From Herminiimonas sp. (GTDB lineage: Bacteria; Pseudomonadota; Gammaproteobacteria; Burkholderiales; Burkholderiaceae_D): a stretch of DNA of 40,026 nucleotides. The stretch is taken from the NCBI GenBank assembly GCA_014377845.1, contig JACMOV010000010.1, forward strand, positions 1 to 40,026, written 5' to 3'. This document shows, one piece after another, positions 24,248-33,534 of the stretch (position 1 is the stretch's first letter; each line of letters starts with the position of its first letter). Both the position numbers and the translations under genes were made by a program. Under the pieces are notes generated by a model. The model was given only the letters and a program-made list of their open reading frames with translations, had not been told where the DNA came from and searched no databases.

Positions 24248-25235
24248 TGGCGGTATCCAGAAAGCAGCGATCCTGCTGCTCGCATTGGGCGAAGACGAAG
24301 CCGCCGAGGTCATGAAATTTCTCGGCCCGCGCGAAGTGCAAAAACTCGGCGCGGCGATGTCGGCGATGAAGGCGGTGCAGAGCGAAGAGCTGGAAGCGGT
24401 GCTGGAGAACTTCCGTACCGAAACCGAACAGAACACCTCCATCGGCCTCGATTCGGACGAATACATCCGTTCGGTGATGACCAAGGCGCTGGGCGACGAC
24501 AAGGCATCGTCGCTGCTCAATCGCATCCTCGGCGCGCGCGACGCCAGCGGCATCGAAAGCCTGAAGTGGATGGATGCGCAATCGGTGGCGGACCTGATCC
24601 GCAACGAGCATCCGCAGATCATTGCCACCATCCTGGTCCACCTGGAGCGCTATCACGCGTGCGAAGTCATCGGCCATTTCATCGAGCGCCTGCGCAACGA
24701 CGTCGTGCTGCGCATCGCCACGCTCGACGGTGTGCAGCCGGCGGCGCTGCGCGAACTGAACGAAGTGCTGACCAAGCTCCTGACCGGCAATGAAAGCCTG
24801 AAGAAAAAGCCGATGGGCGGCGTGCGTGCCGCCGCCGAGATCCTCAACTTCCTGTCCGGCGAAAACGAAGCCTCGGTCATGACCAACCTGAAGAATTACG
24901 ACGGCGACATGGCGCAGAAGATCATGGACGAGATGTTCGTCTTCGATAACATCATGGACATCGACGACCGCGGCATCCAGGTCATGCTGCGCGAGGTGCA
25001 GTCGGAGTCGCTGATCGTGGCGCTGAAAGGCGCCAACCAGGATCTGCGCGAAAAGATTTTCAAGAACATGTCGCAGCGGGCGGCCGAGATGATGCGCGAA
25101 GACCTGGAATCGAAAGGACCGGTGCGCCTGTCCGAGGTCGAGGCGCAGCAGAAGGAAATCCTGCAGGTGGTGCGCCGCCTGGCCGACGAAGGCCAGATCA
25201 TGCTTGGCGCGAAAGGCGACGACGCCTATGTCTGA
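24240..25235 (+). CDS. fliG: Flagellar motor switch protein FliG
   Basis: A 331-residue C-ring component that couples torque from the stator to the MS ring. Conserved blocks: GIQKAAILLLALGEDEAAEVMKFL (N-terminal FliF-binding domain), the central EHPQ motif in RNEHPQIIATIL, and the C-terminal charged torque helix region (IDDRGIQVMLREV...LIVALKGANQDLREKIFKNMSQRAAEMMREDLE). Length is normal for the family. It overlaps fliF by eight bases and fliH by eight (ATGTCTGA), typical of translational coupling. Confidence 0.98.
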   Translation: MSDGGIQKAAILLLALGEDEAAEVMKFLGPREVQKLGAAMSAMKAVQSEELEAVLENFRTETEQNTSIGLDSDEYIRSVMTKALGDDKASSLLNRILGARDASGIESLKWMDAQSVADLIRNEHPQIIATILVHLERYHACEVIGHFIERLRNDVVLRIATLDGVQPAALRELNEVLTKLLTGNESLKKKPMGGVRAAAEILNFLSGENEASVMTNLKNYDGDMAQKIMDEMFVFDNIMDIDDRGIQVMLREVQSESLIVALKGANQDLREKIFKNMSQRAAEMMREDLESKGPVRLSEVEAQQKEILQVVRRLADEGQIMLGAKGDDAYV

Positions 25236-25863
25236 GCCGCTGCCGAAAGAACAGCAGTCCGCCTACCAGCGCTGGGAGATGGCATCCTTCGGCGACGAGC
25301 GTGCCAGCACCCGCGCAGCGGTCGCCACCGTCAGCGAAGAAGAACTGGAGGCGATCCGCGAAGCGGCGCGCCAGCAGGGATTTGCGCAGGGGATGGCACA
25401 GGGCCACGCCGCCGGACTCGACATCGGCCGCGTCGATTCGGCGCAGGAGATGCTGCATTTGCAGCAGATCGCCGAAGCCTTCGGCGGCGAGATCGCCCGC
25501 GCCAATGAAGTGATCGCCGACGAAATGCTCGACCTCGGTCTGGATCTGGCCAAGGCGATGCTGAAAACCGCGCTGGAAGTGCGGCCTGAACTGGTGCTGC
25601 CGGTGGTCGCCGAAGCGATCCGCTACCTGCCCTCGCTGCAGCAACCGGCGCTGCTGTTCCTGCACCCGGAAGATGCGCGTCTGGCGCGCGACTTCATCGG
25701 CGACGAACTGGCCAAGGCCGGCTGGCGCGTCTCCGAGGATATCAATCTGGAACGCGGCGGCTGCCGGGTCGAGACGCCGACCAACCAGATCGACGGTTCC
25801 ATCCAGACCCGCTGGCAGCGCATTGCCGCCGCGCTCGGCAAGAATACCGACTGGCTGGCCTGA
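25228..25863 (+). CDS. fliH: Flagellar export ATPase regulator FliH
   Basis: A 211-residue cytoplasmic protein that binds the FliI ATPase and delivers it to the export gate. The N-terminus has a Trp/aromatic segment ([12 protein letters not shown]), the central helix carries GxxxG-type repeats ([19 protein letters not shown]), and the C-terminal domain resembles the V/F-ATPase peripheral stalk ([14 protein letters not shown]..., ending in [10 protein letters not shown]). The ATG at 25228 inside the end of fliG is chosen over a TTG at 25204. Its stop overlaps the fliI start (TGATG). Confidence 0.94.
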   Translation: MSEPLPKEQQSAYQRWEMASFGDERASTRAAVATVSEEELEAIREAARQQGFAQGMAQGHAAGLDIGRVDSAQEMLHLQQIAEAFGGEIARANEVIADEMLDLGLDLAKAMLKTALEVRPELVLPVVAEAIRYLPSLQQPALLFLHPEDARLARDFIGDELAKAGWRVSEDINLERGGCRVETPTNQIDGSIQTRWQRIAAALGKNTDWLA

Positions 25864-27296
25864 TGAGCGCCGTCGCCGACGCCCCGTCCGCGGCCGCGCC
25901 GCTGTCACCCAACCACAGCCGCTGGAAAGCCTACCTGCGCGATTGCCGCGAACTGCTGGCGATCGCCGAACCGCTGCAGGTCTCGGGCCGGGTCACGCGC
26001 GTGGCCGGCCTGGTGATGGAAGCGGTCGGCTTGAAACTCGCCGTCGGCAGCGCCTGTACCGTGCCGCTGCCGAACGGCGCCCGCATTGAGGCCGAGGTGG
26101 TCGGCTTCCAGGATGAACGGATTTTTCTGATGCCGCAAAGCGATGTCGAAGGCATCGTACCGGGCACCCGGGTATTCCCGGTGGAGGTGGTGCATTCGCT
26201 GCCGCGCCTGGGTTCGGTCGCGCATCCGCGCCGCCGGCCGAGCGACCGCGGCCGCCACCTGCCGGTCGGCGACGAACTGCTCGGCCGGGTGCTGGACGGC
26301 GCCGGCCGCCCGCTCGACAGTCTCGGCCCCTTGAATGCAGCACATGCAGCGCCGCTCAACGTGCGCGCCGCCAATCCGCTGGGACGAGCACCGATCACCG
26401 ATGTTCTGGATGTCGGCGTGCGGGCCATTAACAGCATGCTGACCGTCGGGCGCGGACAGCGCATGGGCCTGTTCGCCGGTTCGGGCGTGGGCAAGAGTGT
26501 GCTGCTGGGGATGATGGCGCGCTACACCACCGCCGACGTGATCGTGGTCGGCCTGATCGGCGAACGCGGCCGCGAGGTCAAGGAATTCATCGAACAGATT
26601 CTCGGGCCGGAAGGCCTGGCGCGCTCGGTGGTGGTGGCAGCGCCTGCCGACACCCCGCCGCTGATGCGCCTGCAGGGCGCGGCCTATACCACCGCGATCG
26701 CCGAGCATTTCCGCGACCAGGGCAAGCACGTGCTGATGATCATGGACTCGCTCACCCGCTATGCGATGGCGCAGCGCGAGATTGCGCTCGCCATCGGCGA
26801 GCCGCCGGCCACCAAGGGTTATCCGCCATCGGTCTTCGCCAAGCTGCCGGCGCTGGTGGAGCGGGCCGGCAATGGGCGCGAAGGCGGCGGCAGCATCACC
26901 GCGTTCTACACGGTGCTGACCGAGGGCGACGACCAGCAGGACCCGATCGCCGATGCCGCGCGGGCGATCCTGGACGGCCATATCGTGCTCGACCGAAAGC
27001 TGGCCGAAGCCGGTCACTATCCGGCCATCGACGTCGAACAATCGATCAGCCGCGCCATGCACAGCATCACCTCGCCGCAGCACCAGGCGCTGACGCGCCG
27101 CGTCAAGCAGCTGACCTCGCGCTACCAGCGCAATCGCGACCTGATCAGCGTCGGCGCCTACAGTGCCGGCACCGATCCGGTACTGGACGAAGCGATCGTG
27201 CTCAATCCGCGCATCGAGCATTTTCTGCAGCAGGGTATCCAGGAAAAAGCCGGCATGGCCGAGAGCTTGGGGCAACTTGCAGCGCTGTTCTCGTGA
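25863..27296 (+). CDS. fliI: Flagellum-specific export ATP synthase FliI
   Basis: A 477-residue hexameric ATPase of the flagellar type III export system. Walker A reads GSGVGKSV (K211), and Walker B ends in the aspartate of [17 protein letters not shown] (D295). The [15 protein letters not shown] catalytic-glutamate segment and [17 protein letters not shown] are also present. The N-terminal extension of about 35 residues before the beta barrel is longer than in enterobacteria. It overlaps fliH by one base (TGATG). fliJ follows after 35 bases. Confidence 0.98.
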   Translation: MSAVADAPSAAAPLSPNHSRWKAYLRDCRELLAIAEPLQVSGRVTRVAGLVMEAVGLKLAVGSACTVPLPNGARIEAEVVGFQDERIFLMPQSDVEGIVPGTRVFPVEVVHSLPRLGSVAHPRRRPSDRGRHLPVGDELLGRVLDGAGRPLDSLGPLNAAHAAPLNVRAANPLGRAPITDVLDVGVRAINSMLTVGRGQRMGLFAGSGVGKSVLLGMMARYTTADVIVVGLIGERGREVKEFIEQILGPEGLARSVVVAAPADTPPLMRLQGAAYTTAIAEHFRDQGKHVLMIMDSLTRYAMAQREIALAIGEPPATKGYPPSVFAKLPALVERAGNGREGGGSITAFYTVLTEGDDQQDPIADAARAILDGHIVLDRKLAEAGHYPAIDVEQSISRAMHSITSPQHQALTRRVKQLTSRYQRNRDLISVGAYSAGTDPVLDEAIVLNPRIEHFLQQGIQEKAGMAESLGQLAALFS

Positions 27297-27331
27297 TTGC
27301 GGCAGTTGTCCGCAACCTATAATTTCTAAAA

Positions 27332-27772
27332 ATGGCCAACCTTTCTGCACTCGAGACGCTGATCGAACTGGCAACCAAAGAGACCGAAGAGGCGGCCAAG
27401 CGGCTTGGCCTGGCGGTCAAGGCGGCAGCCGATACCGAGAGCAAGCTGATGCTGCTGCAGGATTACCGGGCCGAATACGCGGCCCGCTTCCAGGCCAGCA
27501 TGGCGACCGGACTGTCGGCGATGGGTTGCCGGAATTTTCAGCTGTTCATGGACAAGCTCGACACCGCGGTCGCCAGCCAGCAGAACGTGGTCAATGAAGC
27601 ACGGAAGCGGGTCGAGGAACGCCGGACGGCGTGGCAAGCCGGCGAGCGCAAGCGCATGTCCTACGGCACGCTGGTCACCCGCGCGCAGCAGGATGAACGC
27701 CGGCGCGACGACAAGCGCGACCAGAAGGCCATGGACGAACACGCGGCACGGCAGCACCTGTTTAAAAGATAA
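27332..27772 (+). CDS. fliJ: Flagellar export protein FliJ
   Basis: A 146-residue coiled-coil protein that inserts into the FliI ring like the gamma stalk of F-ATPase and handles chaperone escort. The whole length is helical and charged, with ALETLIELATKETEEAAKRLG at the start and VVNEARKRVEERRTAW further on. No Shine-Dalgarno sequence precedes the ATG. Instead a perfect TATAAT lies at 27318-27323, only eight bases before the start codon. Position after fliI fits the canonical order. Confidence 0.92.
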   Translation: MANLSALETLIELATKETEEAAKRLGLAVKAAADTESKLMLLQDYRAEYAARFQASMATGLSAMGCRNFQLFMDKLDTAVASQQNVVNEARKRVEERRTAWQAGERKRMSYGTLVTRAQQDERRRDDKRDQKAMDEHAARQHLFKR

Positions 27773-27859
27773 CTTCGGCGCGAATTTCGACATCACCTTC
27801 GACGACAACAGCGACATTCACTTCGACGCCATCATCGAAGAACAACGGGACGACACATC

Positions 27860-29392
27860 ATGCTTGCATCGAACATCAACAACCTGACCGGCGCGCAGCC
27901 AAGCCCCGCCTCCGTAAAAACCGGGCAGTCCAATCCCGCCGGCGCACAGGCCTTCGGTGCGCTGCTCTCGCGCGAAATCGATGGCCGCCAGAACGGCGCG
28001 AACGCAGACACACCCCCTGCCCGTCCGGACAACCCGTCAAGCCGCTCGTCGTCCGCTGCGCCCTCGCAATCGTCACAGCAGGCCGATGCCACCAGGGCCT
28101 CTGCGCGCAACGACGCCCAGGTCCGGCAGGACCGGCAGAGCGCGCAGAAGAACCAGGACGCGCAGGATGTGCAGGACCGCCAGGCTGAGGCGGCCCAGTC
28201 CGCCGATGCAGCGGCGAATGCAGCCGCCGCTGCCGCGACCGGCGCGAAGGCACTCGCAGGGACCGCCAGGAAACCGGATGCTGACGAAGGCGCCCGCAAA
28301 ACTGCTGCCGCCGCCGATACCGATGAAGCGCAACGAGCAGGCGCCGCCGCTGCGGATGCCACGCAGGCAGCCGGGCTGACAACCGCCTCGGTCGCGCTGC
28401 AGGCGCTGGTCAACAGCCTCGTGCCAAGGCCTGCTACTGCGGCCGCGACGCCCGCGGAAGCCGCGACAACGACTGCTTTGGCGTCCGATCCGAAAACGGC
28501 GGGCGCGAAAGGTGCCGCCGTGCTCGCCGCCAGGGATGGAAAAATCGATGCCGATGCCGGTCCTGCCGCGGCCAGCGACCCGGCATTCGACGCCCTCCTG
28601 GCGCAGGCGGCACAACTGACGCAGCAGGCCCGCGACAGCAGCAAGGCAGGCGCCGGCAAGGCCACGATCGCACTCCGCAACGACGCTACGGCCGCGACCG
28701 CACCCGATATTGATACGACCCGAATACGCGAACCCGCAGGCGCGCTCAAGGCAACGCCGGACGTGGCGCTGCAGGTAAAAACCGATCAGGCCGCCAGCAG
28801 CATCGCACGCGACATCGCCAGCGCCGGATCGGCCAAGGCGGCAATCGAGGCATCGCCGGTCGCAGGATTGCCGATGACGGCCGCTGCCCTTTCCGCCGGC
28901 CTGGTGCAGGATGCTGGTACCACGCACGTCGACACCTTGACACCGCACGTCGGCACACCCGCCTGGGACCACGCGCTCGGACAGAAGGTGGTCTGGATGG
29001 CGGCCGGCGCGCAACAAAGCGCATCCCTGACACTGAATCCGCCCGATCTGGGGCCGGTGCAGATCGTCATCAACGTCAGCAACGCACAGGCCGATGCCGC
29101 ATTCACGGCAGCGCAGCCCGAGGTGCGACAGGCACTGGAAGCGGCCATGCCGAAGCTGAAGGAAATGCTGCAGGACGCCGGCATCTCGCTGGGCCAGACC
29201 AGCGTCAATGCCGGCTCGCCGAACCAGCAGGGCGCGCCCGGCCAGCAGCAGGCGCGCGCCGATGCACGCCGCGCCAATGGCGGTCCGGGCAGCGGCAATG
29301 GCGCCGCCGAGGGCGCGGACCGCGATCTTGCGGTGCGTACCGGCAGCCGTCAAATCACGCGCGGCAACGGGCTGGTCGACACCTTCGTCTGA
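27860..29392 (+). CDS. fliK: Flagellar hook-length control protein FliK
   Basis: A 510-residue secreted ruler that terminates hook growth by triggering the FlhB specificity switch. The first 380 residues are Ala/Thr/Asp/Gln-rich and of low complexity, as in other FliK rulers. The conserved C-terminal domain (about 375-460) has LGQKVVWMAAGAQQSASLTLNPPDLGPVQIVINVSN and VRQALEAAMPKLKEMLQDAGISLGQTSV. The tail is rich in Gln, Gly and Asn. It sits between fliJ and fliL in the standard order, so this copy, rather than the one at 19414, is the expected main hook-length protein. Only a weak GGGA ribosome site precedes it. Confidence 0.95.
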   Translation: MLASNINNLTGAQPSPASVKTGQSNPAGAQAFGALLSREIDGRQNGANADTPPARPDNPSSRSSSAAPSQSSQQADATRASARNDAQVRQDRQSAQKNQDAQDVQDRQAEAAQSADAAANAAAAAATGAKALAGTARKPDADEGARKTAAAADTDEAQRAGAAAADATQAAGLTTASVALQALVNSLVPRPATAAATPAEAATTTALASDPKTAGAKGAAVLAARDGKIDADAGPAAASDPAFDALLAQAAQLTQQARDSSKAGAGKATIALRNDATAATAPDIDTTRIREPAGALKATPDVALQVKTDQAASSIARDIASAGSAKAAIEASPVAGLPMTAAALSAGLVQDAGTTHVDTLTPHVGTPAWDHALGQKVVWMAAGAQQSASLTLNPPDLGPVQIVINVSNAQADAAFTAAQPEVRQALEAAMPKLKEMLQDAGISLGQTSVNAGSPNQQGAPGQQQARADARRANGGPGSGNGAAEGADRDLAVRTGSRQITRGNGLVDTFV

Positions 29393-29668
29393 CCCGCCGC
29401 GCCGACCAAAGCCCGCGCCACCTGTGTCCTCCGGGCTGATTTTTTCAGCGCCGGATGTGTTGCGTATCATTAAAAATGTTTAAATGTCGGACATGCCGCA
29501 ATGCATCATCTGCGCGTACTGGCGGCGACGAAAACCAGGAAGGTTGCGTCTAACGCGCGATCTGTCACACGTTCCGGCCTCTTTTCCGCGCATCGCAACG
29601 GTGGTTTTCTTTCGATAATCTGAACATGATGTGCCACTGCGGCGCAGGCAGCGACAACAAGGAACACG
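29393..29668. other. fliK-fliL intergenic region
   Basis: A 276-base gap, the longest inside the fliF-fliR series, with an AT-rich stretch near 29455-29485. I see no convincing gene, terminator or consensus promoter. Its size suggests that fliLMNOPQR may have its own promoter. Confidence 0.4.
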
Positions 29669-30223
29669 ATGGCGACTTCAGCCCCCAAAGCAGTACCGAA
29701 GGCAGTACCGAAGGCAGTACCGAAAGCCGGTGCCGAGGCAGCGGCCGAGGAAGAAGTCGTCCCGGTCAAGAAATCGCGCAAGAAGCTCGTCATCATGCTG
29801 GCGGCAGTGCTCCTGCTGGCCGGCGGTGGTGGTGGCGCGGCCTGGTACTTCCTGGGTCACAAGGCCAGTGCCGCTGGCGAAAAACATGCGAAGGTCGAAG
29901 CACCGAAGCCGCCGGTGTTCGTCATGATGGAGCCCTTTACCGTCAACCTGCAGACCGAGGGCAGCGAACAGTTTCTGCAGACCGCGTTCACCCTGCAGGT
30001 CGCCAACAACGAGGAAGTGGAACTGCTCAAGGTCTACATGCCGCAGGTGCGCAGCCGCCTGCTGCTGCTGCTTTCAGCGAAACACGCCTCCGAAATCAAC
30101 ACGCCCGAAGGCAAGAAAAAGCTCGGCACGGAAATCGCCGCGTCGATCAACCAGCCGTTTTCGGCCGGTGGCAAGAAACAGGAAGTCTCCGATGTCTTTT
30201 TTACCTCTTTCGTGATCCAGTAA
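29669..30223 (+). CDS. fliL: Flagellar basal body-associated protein FliL
   Basis: A 184-residue single-pass inner-membrane protein that surrounds the stator and supports torque. Its transmembrane helix lies at about 39-62 (LVIMLAAVLLLAGGGGGAAWYF), after a basic stop KKSRKK. The periplasmic stomatin-like domain carries EPFTVNLQ, FLQTAFTLQVANNEEVELLKVYMPQVRSRLLLLLS and a final VSDVFFTSFVIQ. The cytoplasmic tail has three AVPK repeats encoded by a 12-base tandem repeat. AAGGA (29659-29663) precedes the ATG. fliM starts four bases after the stop. Confidence 0.95.
   Translation: MATSAPKAVPKAVPKAVPKAGAEAAAEEEVVPVKKSRKKLVIMLAAVLLLAGGGGGAAWYFLGHKASAAGEKHAKVEAPKPPVFVMMEPFTVNLQTEGSEQFLQTAFTLQVANNEEVELLKVYMPQVRSRLLLLLSAKHASEINTPEGKKKLGTEIAASINQPFSAGGKKQEVSDVFFTSFVIQ
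29690..29725 (+). repeat. 12-base tandem repeat in the 5' end of fliL
   Basis: Three consecutive copies of GCAGTACCGAAG (last base A in the third) encode AVPK three times. Changes in copy number would keep the frame. Confidence 0.9.
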
Positions 30224-30227
30224 GACC

Positions 30228-31226
30228 ATGGCCGAAAATTTTCTGTCCCAGGAAGAAGTCGATGCGCTGCTAAAAGGCGTCAACGGCGACCAGGACGATG
30301 TTGGCGCCACGGTAGACACGTCCGGCGTCAGGCCGTACAACCTGGCGACCCAGGAACGGATCGTCCGTGGCCGCATGCCGACGCTGGAAATCAACAACGA
30401 GCGCTTCGCGCGCCTGTTGCGCATCGGCCTGTTCAATTTCCTGCATCGCACGGCAGAGGTATCGATCGGCCCGGTACGGGTCTCGAAGTACAGCGAGTTC
30501 ATCCGCAACCTGGTGGTGCCCACCAACCTGAACCTGATCCACATGAAGCCGTTGCGTGGCACCGCGCTGATGGTGTTCGATCCGAACCTGGTGTTCCTGC
30601 TGGTCGACAACCTGTTCGGCGGCGATGGCCGGTTTCATACACGCGTCGAAGGCCGCGACTTCACGCAGACCGAGCAGCGCATCATCCAGCGCATCCTCGC
30701 CATCGTGTTCGAGAACTATGCAAAATCCTGGGAGCCGGTCTATCCGATCGAGTTCGAATACATCCGCTCGGAGATGAATACCCAGTTCGCCAACATCGCC
30801 ACACCGAACGAGGTGGTGGTGGCGACCACGTTCACCATCGAGCTCGGTCCGGTCAGCGGCGAGATGCACTTCTGCACGCCGTACTCGATGATCGAGCCGA
30901 TCCGCGACATCCTGACCTCCAGCCTGCAGGGCGAAACCCTCGAGATGGACAAGCGCTGGATCCGGCTCATGACGCAGCAGATCCAGACCGCCGAAGTGGA
31001 AATCATCGCTGACCTCGGCGTCGGCAAGAGCACGCTCGGCGGCTTGCTGAACCTGAAGGTGGGCGACGTGATTCCGATCACGGTGCCGGAGTACGTCTCC
31101 GGCAAGGTCGACGGCGTGCCGGTCATGGAATGCAGTTACGGAAAATTCAACGGACAGTACGCGCTGCGCGTCGAGAAGCTGATCCAGAGCGCAAACGACT
31201 TCACGCAAGGAGATGATCATGGCTGA
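30228..31226 (+). CDS. fliM: Flagellar motor switch protein FliM
   Basis: A 332-residue C-ring protein. The N-terminal CheY-P-binding peptide is present (LSQEEVDALLKGV), followed by the CheC-like middle domain (PTLEINNERFARLLRIGLFNFLHR; LLVDNLFGGDGRF) and a C-terminal SpoA domain (LGVGKSTLGGLLNLKVGDVIPI). Length is normal. Its stop overlaps the fliN start by eight bases (ATGGCTGA). Confidence 0.98.
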   Translation: MAENFLSQEEVDALLKGVNGDQDDVGATVDTSGVRPYNLATQERIVRGRMPTLEINNERFARLLRIGLFNFLHRTAEVSIGPVRVSKYSEFIRNLVVPTNLNLIHMKPLRGTALMVFDPNLVFLLVDNLFGGDGRFHTRVEGRDFTQTEQRIIQRILAIVFENYAKSWEPVYPIEFEYIRSEMNTQFANIATPNEVVVATTFTIELGPVSGEMHFCTPYSMIEPIRDILTSSLQGETLEMDKRWIRLMTQQIQTAEVEIIADLGVGKSTLGGLLNLKVGDVIPITVPEYVSGKVDGVPVMECSYGKFNGQYALRVEKLIQSANDFTQGDDHG

Positions 31227-31638
31227 CGAAAACGACAACCAGGCGGCTGCCGAGGACGACTGGGGCGCAGCGATCGCCGAGCAGGCGCAGGCCGAAGCGG
31301 CCGCACTCAAAGCGCAGCAGGCTAGCGCCACCGTATTCAAGGATTTCGCCGGCGCATCGACCGGCGGCACCACCCACAACGACATCGACTTCATTCTCGA
31401 CATCCCGGTACAGCTGACGGTCGAACTGGGCCGCACCAAGATCGCCATCAAGAACCTGCTGCAACTGGCGCAGGGCTCGGTGGTCGAGCTCGACGGCCTG
31501 GCCGGCGAACCGATGGACGTGCTGGTCAACGGCTGCCTGATCGCCCAGGGCGAGGTGGTGGTGGTCAATGACAAGTTCGGCATCCGCCTGACCGACATCA
31601 TCACGCCATCCGAACGCATCCGAAAACTGAACAAATGA
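31219..31638 (+). CDS. fliN: Flagellar motor switch protein FliN
   Basis: A 139-residue C-ring protein. After an acidic, Ala-rich N-terminus, the SpoA domain is typical: FILDIPVQLTVELGRTKIAIKNLLQLAQGSVVELDGLAGEPMDVLVNGCLIAQGEVVVVNDKFGIRLTDI. AAGGAG (31207-31212) is ideally spaced for the ATG at 31219, not for the one at 31213. The stop overlaps the fliO ATG (ATGA). Confidence 0.98.
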   Translation: MADENDNQAAAEDDWGAAIAEQAQAEAAALKAQQASATVFKDFAGASTGGTTHNDIDFILDIPVQLTVELGRTKIAIKNLLQLAQGSVVELDGLAGEPMDVLVNGCLIAQGEVVVVNDKFGIRLTDIITPSERIRKLNK

Positions 31639-32354
31639 CATCAGCGTTTTCCACCGCGCTGCGCGCCACCTGCCTTGGTCTGACCGTAACCGTCCTGCTG
31701 CAAAGTGCTCTGGCGGAGCCCGCCGGCGAACCGCGCCAGACCGGCCCGGTGGTTGCCGCGCCGGTGGCAACGGTTGCGGCTGCGGCTGCGCCTGCGACCG
31801 CACCGACATCGGCGGCGACCGCCGCAGCGATCGATACACCCCCGGCTACCGCCGTGCCGCCCGGACCGTACGCTGCGGCGCGCGCCGCGCAGGCTGGACC
31901 CGCAACCGCCGTCAGCACGTCGTCCGCCGCCGGCAGCGCCGTTGCCTCGGCTGGCAGCATGACCCAGGTCGCACTGGTGCTGCTGCTGATCGTCGGTCTC
32001 ATCGGTGGCGTCGCGTGGCTGCTGCGCCGTCTCGGCATGGTCCGCAACGACAGTGGCACCGCGGTGCGGATCGTCAGCGGCCTCAGCCTCAGCAATCGCG
32101 AGCGCATCCTGGTGGTGGAAGTGGCAGATCAGTGGATCGTGGTCGGCGTCGCGCCCGGCGGCATCAACACGCTGGCGACCATGCCGCGCCAGGAATCGCC
32201 GGCGCCAGGCGGTGCCGGCATCGTACCGCCCGCAGGCAAGAACTTCGCACTCTGGCTGAAGCAGACGATTGAAAAACGGAACAACAGCAGCAACAGCAGC
32301 AACAGCAGCAACGGCGGCAACAGTGGCAAGGGCGGCGAAAGCAATGGCAACTGA
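31635..32354 (+). CDS. fliO: Flagellar biosynthetic protein FliO
   Basis: A 239-residue membrane protein that assists FliP assembly. A weak signal-like stretch begins it ([17 protein letters not shown]), then comes a periplasmic Ala/Thr/Pro-rich region and one membrane helix at about 111-132 ([20 protein letters not shown]). The conserved cytoplasmic domain follows ([34 protein letters not shown]). The extreme C-terminus is Asn/Ser/Gly-rich, encoded by an AACAGCAGC tandem repeat. It overlaps fliN by four bases and fliP by 11. Confidence 0.93.
   Translation: MTSAFSTALRATCLGLTVTVLLQSALAEPAGEPRQTGPVVAAPVATVAAAAAPATAPTSAATAAAIDTPPATAVPPGPYAAARAAQAGPATAVSTSSAAGSAVASAGSMTQVALVLLLIVGLIGGVAWLLRRLGMVRNDSGTAVRIVSGLSLSNRERILVVEVADQWIVVGVAPGGINTLATMPRQESPAPGGAGIVPPAGKNFALWLKQTIEKRNNSSNSSNSSNGGNSGKGGESNGN
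32283..32309 (+). repeat. 9-base tandem repeat at the 3' end of fliO
   Basis: Three exact copies of AACAGCAGC, encoding NSS repeats, followed by degenerate AACGGCGGC and AACAGTGGC units. They lie just before the fliP start at 32344. Confidence 0.9.
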
Positions 32355-33147
32355 GCATCGCCCGCAATCCCGGGCCCGCGCCCTGCTCCGCCTGATCATT
32401 CATCCTGCACCGCGTGCGCTGCTGGGGTTGCTGCCCTTGCTGGCCTTGCCATTGGCGGCCATGGCACAGCAGAACGGCCTGCCGGCGATCACCAGCATGC
32501 CCTCGGCCGGCGGCGGCCAGACCTATTCCCTGTCCCTGCAGACGCTGCTGCTGCTGACCTCGCTGTCGTTCCTGCCGGCGGCGCTGATGATGATGACCAG
32601 CTTCACCCGCATCATCATCGTGCTGTCGCTGCTGCGCCAGGCGATCGGCACCCAGTCCGCGCCACCGAACCAGGTGATCGTCGGATTGGCGCTGTTTCTC
32701 ACGCTCTTCGTCATGGGGCCGGTGTTCGACAAGATCTACGTCGATGCCTACCAGCCGCTGTCGGACAACAAGATCACCATGGGCCAGGCGCTCGAGCGCG
32801 GCGTCGCACCGCTGAAGACCTTCATGATGAAGCAGACCCGGCAAGGCGACCTGGCGCTCTACGTCAAGATGTCCAACACCCCGGCATTGCAGACACCGGA
32901 AGACACGCCGCTGCGCATCCTGATCCCGGCCTTCATCACCAGCGAACTCAAGACTGCGTTCCAGATCAGCTTCGCGATCTTCATTCCATTCCTGATCATC
33001 GACATGGTGGTGGCCAGCGTGCTGATGTCGATGGGTATGGTGATGGTGTCGCCATCAACCATCTCGCTGCCCTTCAAGCTGATGCTGTTCGTGCTGGTCG
33101 ATGGCTGGCAACTGCTGATCGGCTCGCTGGCGCAGAGCTTCTACTAG
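32344..33147 (+). CDS. fliP: Flagellar biosynthetic protein FliP
   Basis: A 267-residue export-gate membrane protein. A cleavable signal peptide-like segment ([17 protein letters not shown]) is followed by transmembrane helices: [38 protein letters not shown], and two C-terminal helices ([39 protein letters not shown]). The [16 protein letters not shown] and [13 protein letters not shown] signatures are intact. The ATG at 32344, inside the end of fliO, fits family length; a start at 32269 would read the fliO repeat in another frame as an Ala/Thr tract. Confidence 0.97.
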   Translation: MATEHRPQSRARALLRLIIHPAPRALLGLLPLLALPLAAMAQQNGLPAITSMPSAGGGQTYSLSLQTLLLLTSLSFLPAALMMMTSFTRIIIVLSLLRQAIGTQSAPPNQVIVGLALFLTLFVMGPVFDKIYVDAYQPLSDNKITMGQALERGVAPLKTFMMKQTRQGDLALYVKMSNTPALQTPEDTPLRILIPAFITSELKTAFQISFAIFIPFLIIDMVVASVLMSMGMVMVSPSTISLPFKLMLFVLVDGWQLLIGSLAQSFY

Positions 33148-33159
33148 AAAGAAAAAGTC

Positions 33160-33429
33160 ATGAGTCCAGAAAGCGTCATGAGCCTGTCGCGCCATGCAAT
33201 GGAAATCACGGTGATGGTCGCAGCACCGATGCTGCTGGTGGCGCTGGTGATCGGCCTGGTCGTCAGCATCTTCCAGGCGGCCACCCAGATCAACGAAACC
33301 ACGCTGTCGTTCATCCCGAAGCTGATCGGCATCTTCGTCGCCCTGGTCGTGGCCGGGCCGTGGATGCTGGGCGTCATGCTGGACTACATGCGCGAAGTCT
33401 TCACCGGCATTCCGGCCATGGTCAGCTGA
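33160..33429 (+). CDS. fliQ: Flagellar biosynthetic protein FliQ
   Basis: An 89-residue export-gate protein with two membrane helices (MVAAPMLLVALVIGLVVSIFQ and LIGIFVALVVAGPWMLGVML) separated by the conserved ATQINETTLSFIPK loop. Length is normal. It lies 12 bases after fliP and 105 bases before fliR. Confidence 0.98.
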   Translation: MSPESVMSLSRHAMEITVMVAAPMLLVALVIGLVVSIFQAATQINETTLSFIPKLIGIFVALVVAGPWMLGVMLDYMREVFTGIPAMVS

Positions 33430-33431
33430 CG

Positions 33432-33524
33432 GTGCGTGCAGCCTTCGGCAACGCGCTGAAACACGGGCTGAAAAACCGGCTGAACCCCGGCCCGCGCGCC
33501 ACGCTGCCGATGCATCGAGGCTGA
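33432..33524 (+). CDS. Possible 30-residue peptide in the fliQ-fliR gap
   Basis: A GTG two bases after the fliQ stop opens a 30-codon frame that ends ten bases before the fliR ATG, almost filling the gap. By my count 24 of 30 third positions are G or C, like real genes here. The peptide is basic, with a repeated pattern ALKHGLKNRLN. No ribosome site is visible and no family is recognised. It may equally be chance. Confidence 0.2.
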   Translation: MRAAFGNALKHGLKNRLNPGPRATLPMHRG

Positions 33525-33534
33525 TCCTGCAACC

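Noticed and set aside
25905-27374. A 489-codon minus-strand frame opposite fliI
   Set aside because: fliI is unambiguous on the plus strand; the antisense product has shadow composition.
27773-27859. Asp/Phe-rich repeat-like reading in the fliJ-fliK gap that resembles an RTX-type peptide
   Set aside because: It is the tail of a frame overlapping fliJ out of phase, short, and without its own start or ribosome site; the similarity comes from a locally repeated CTTCGACG-type sequence.
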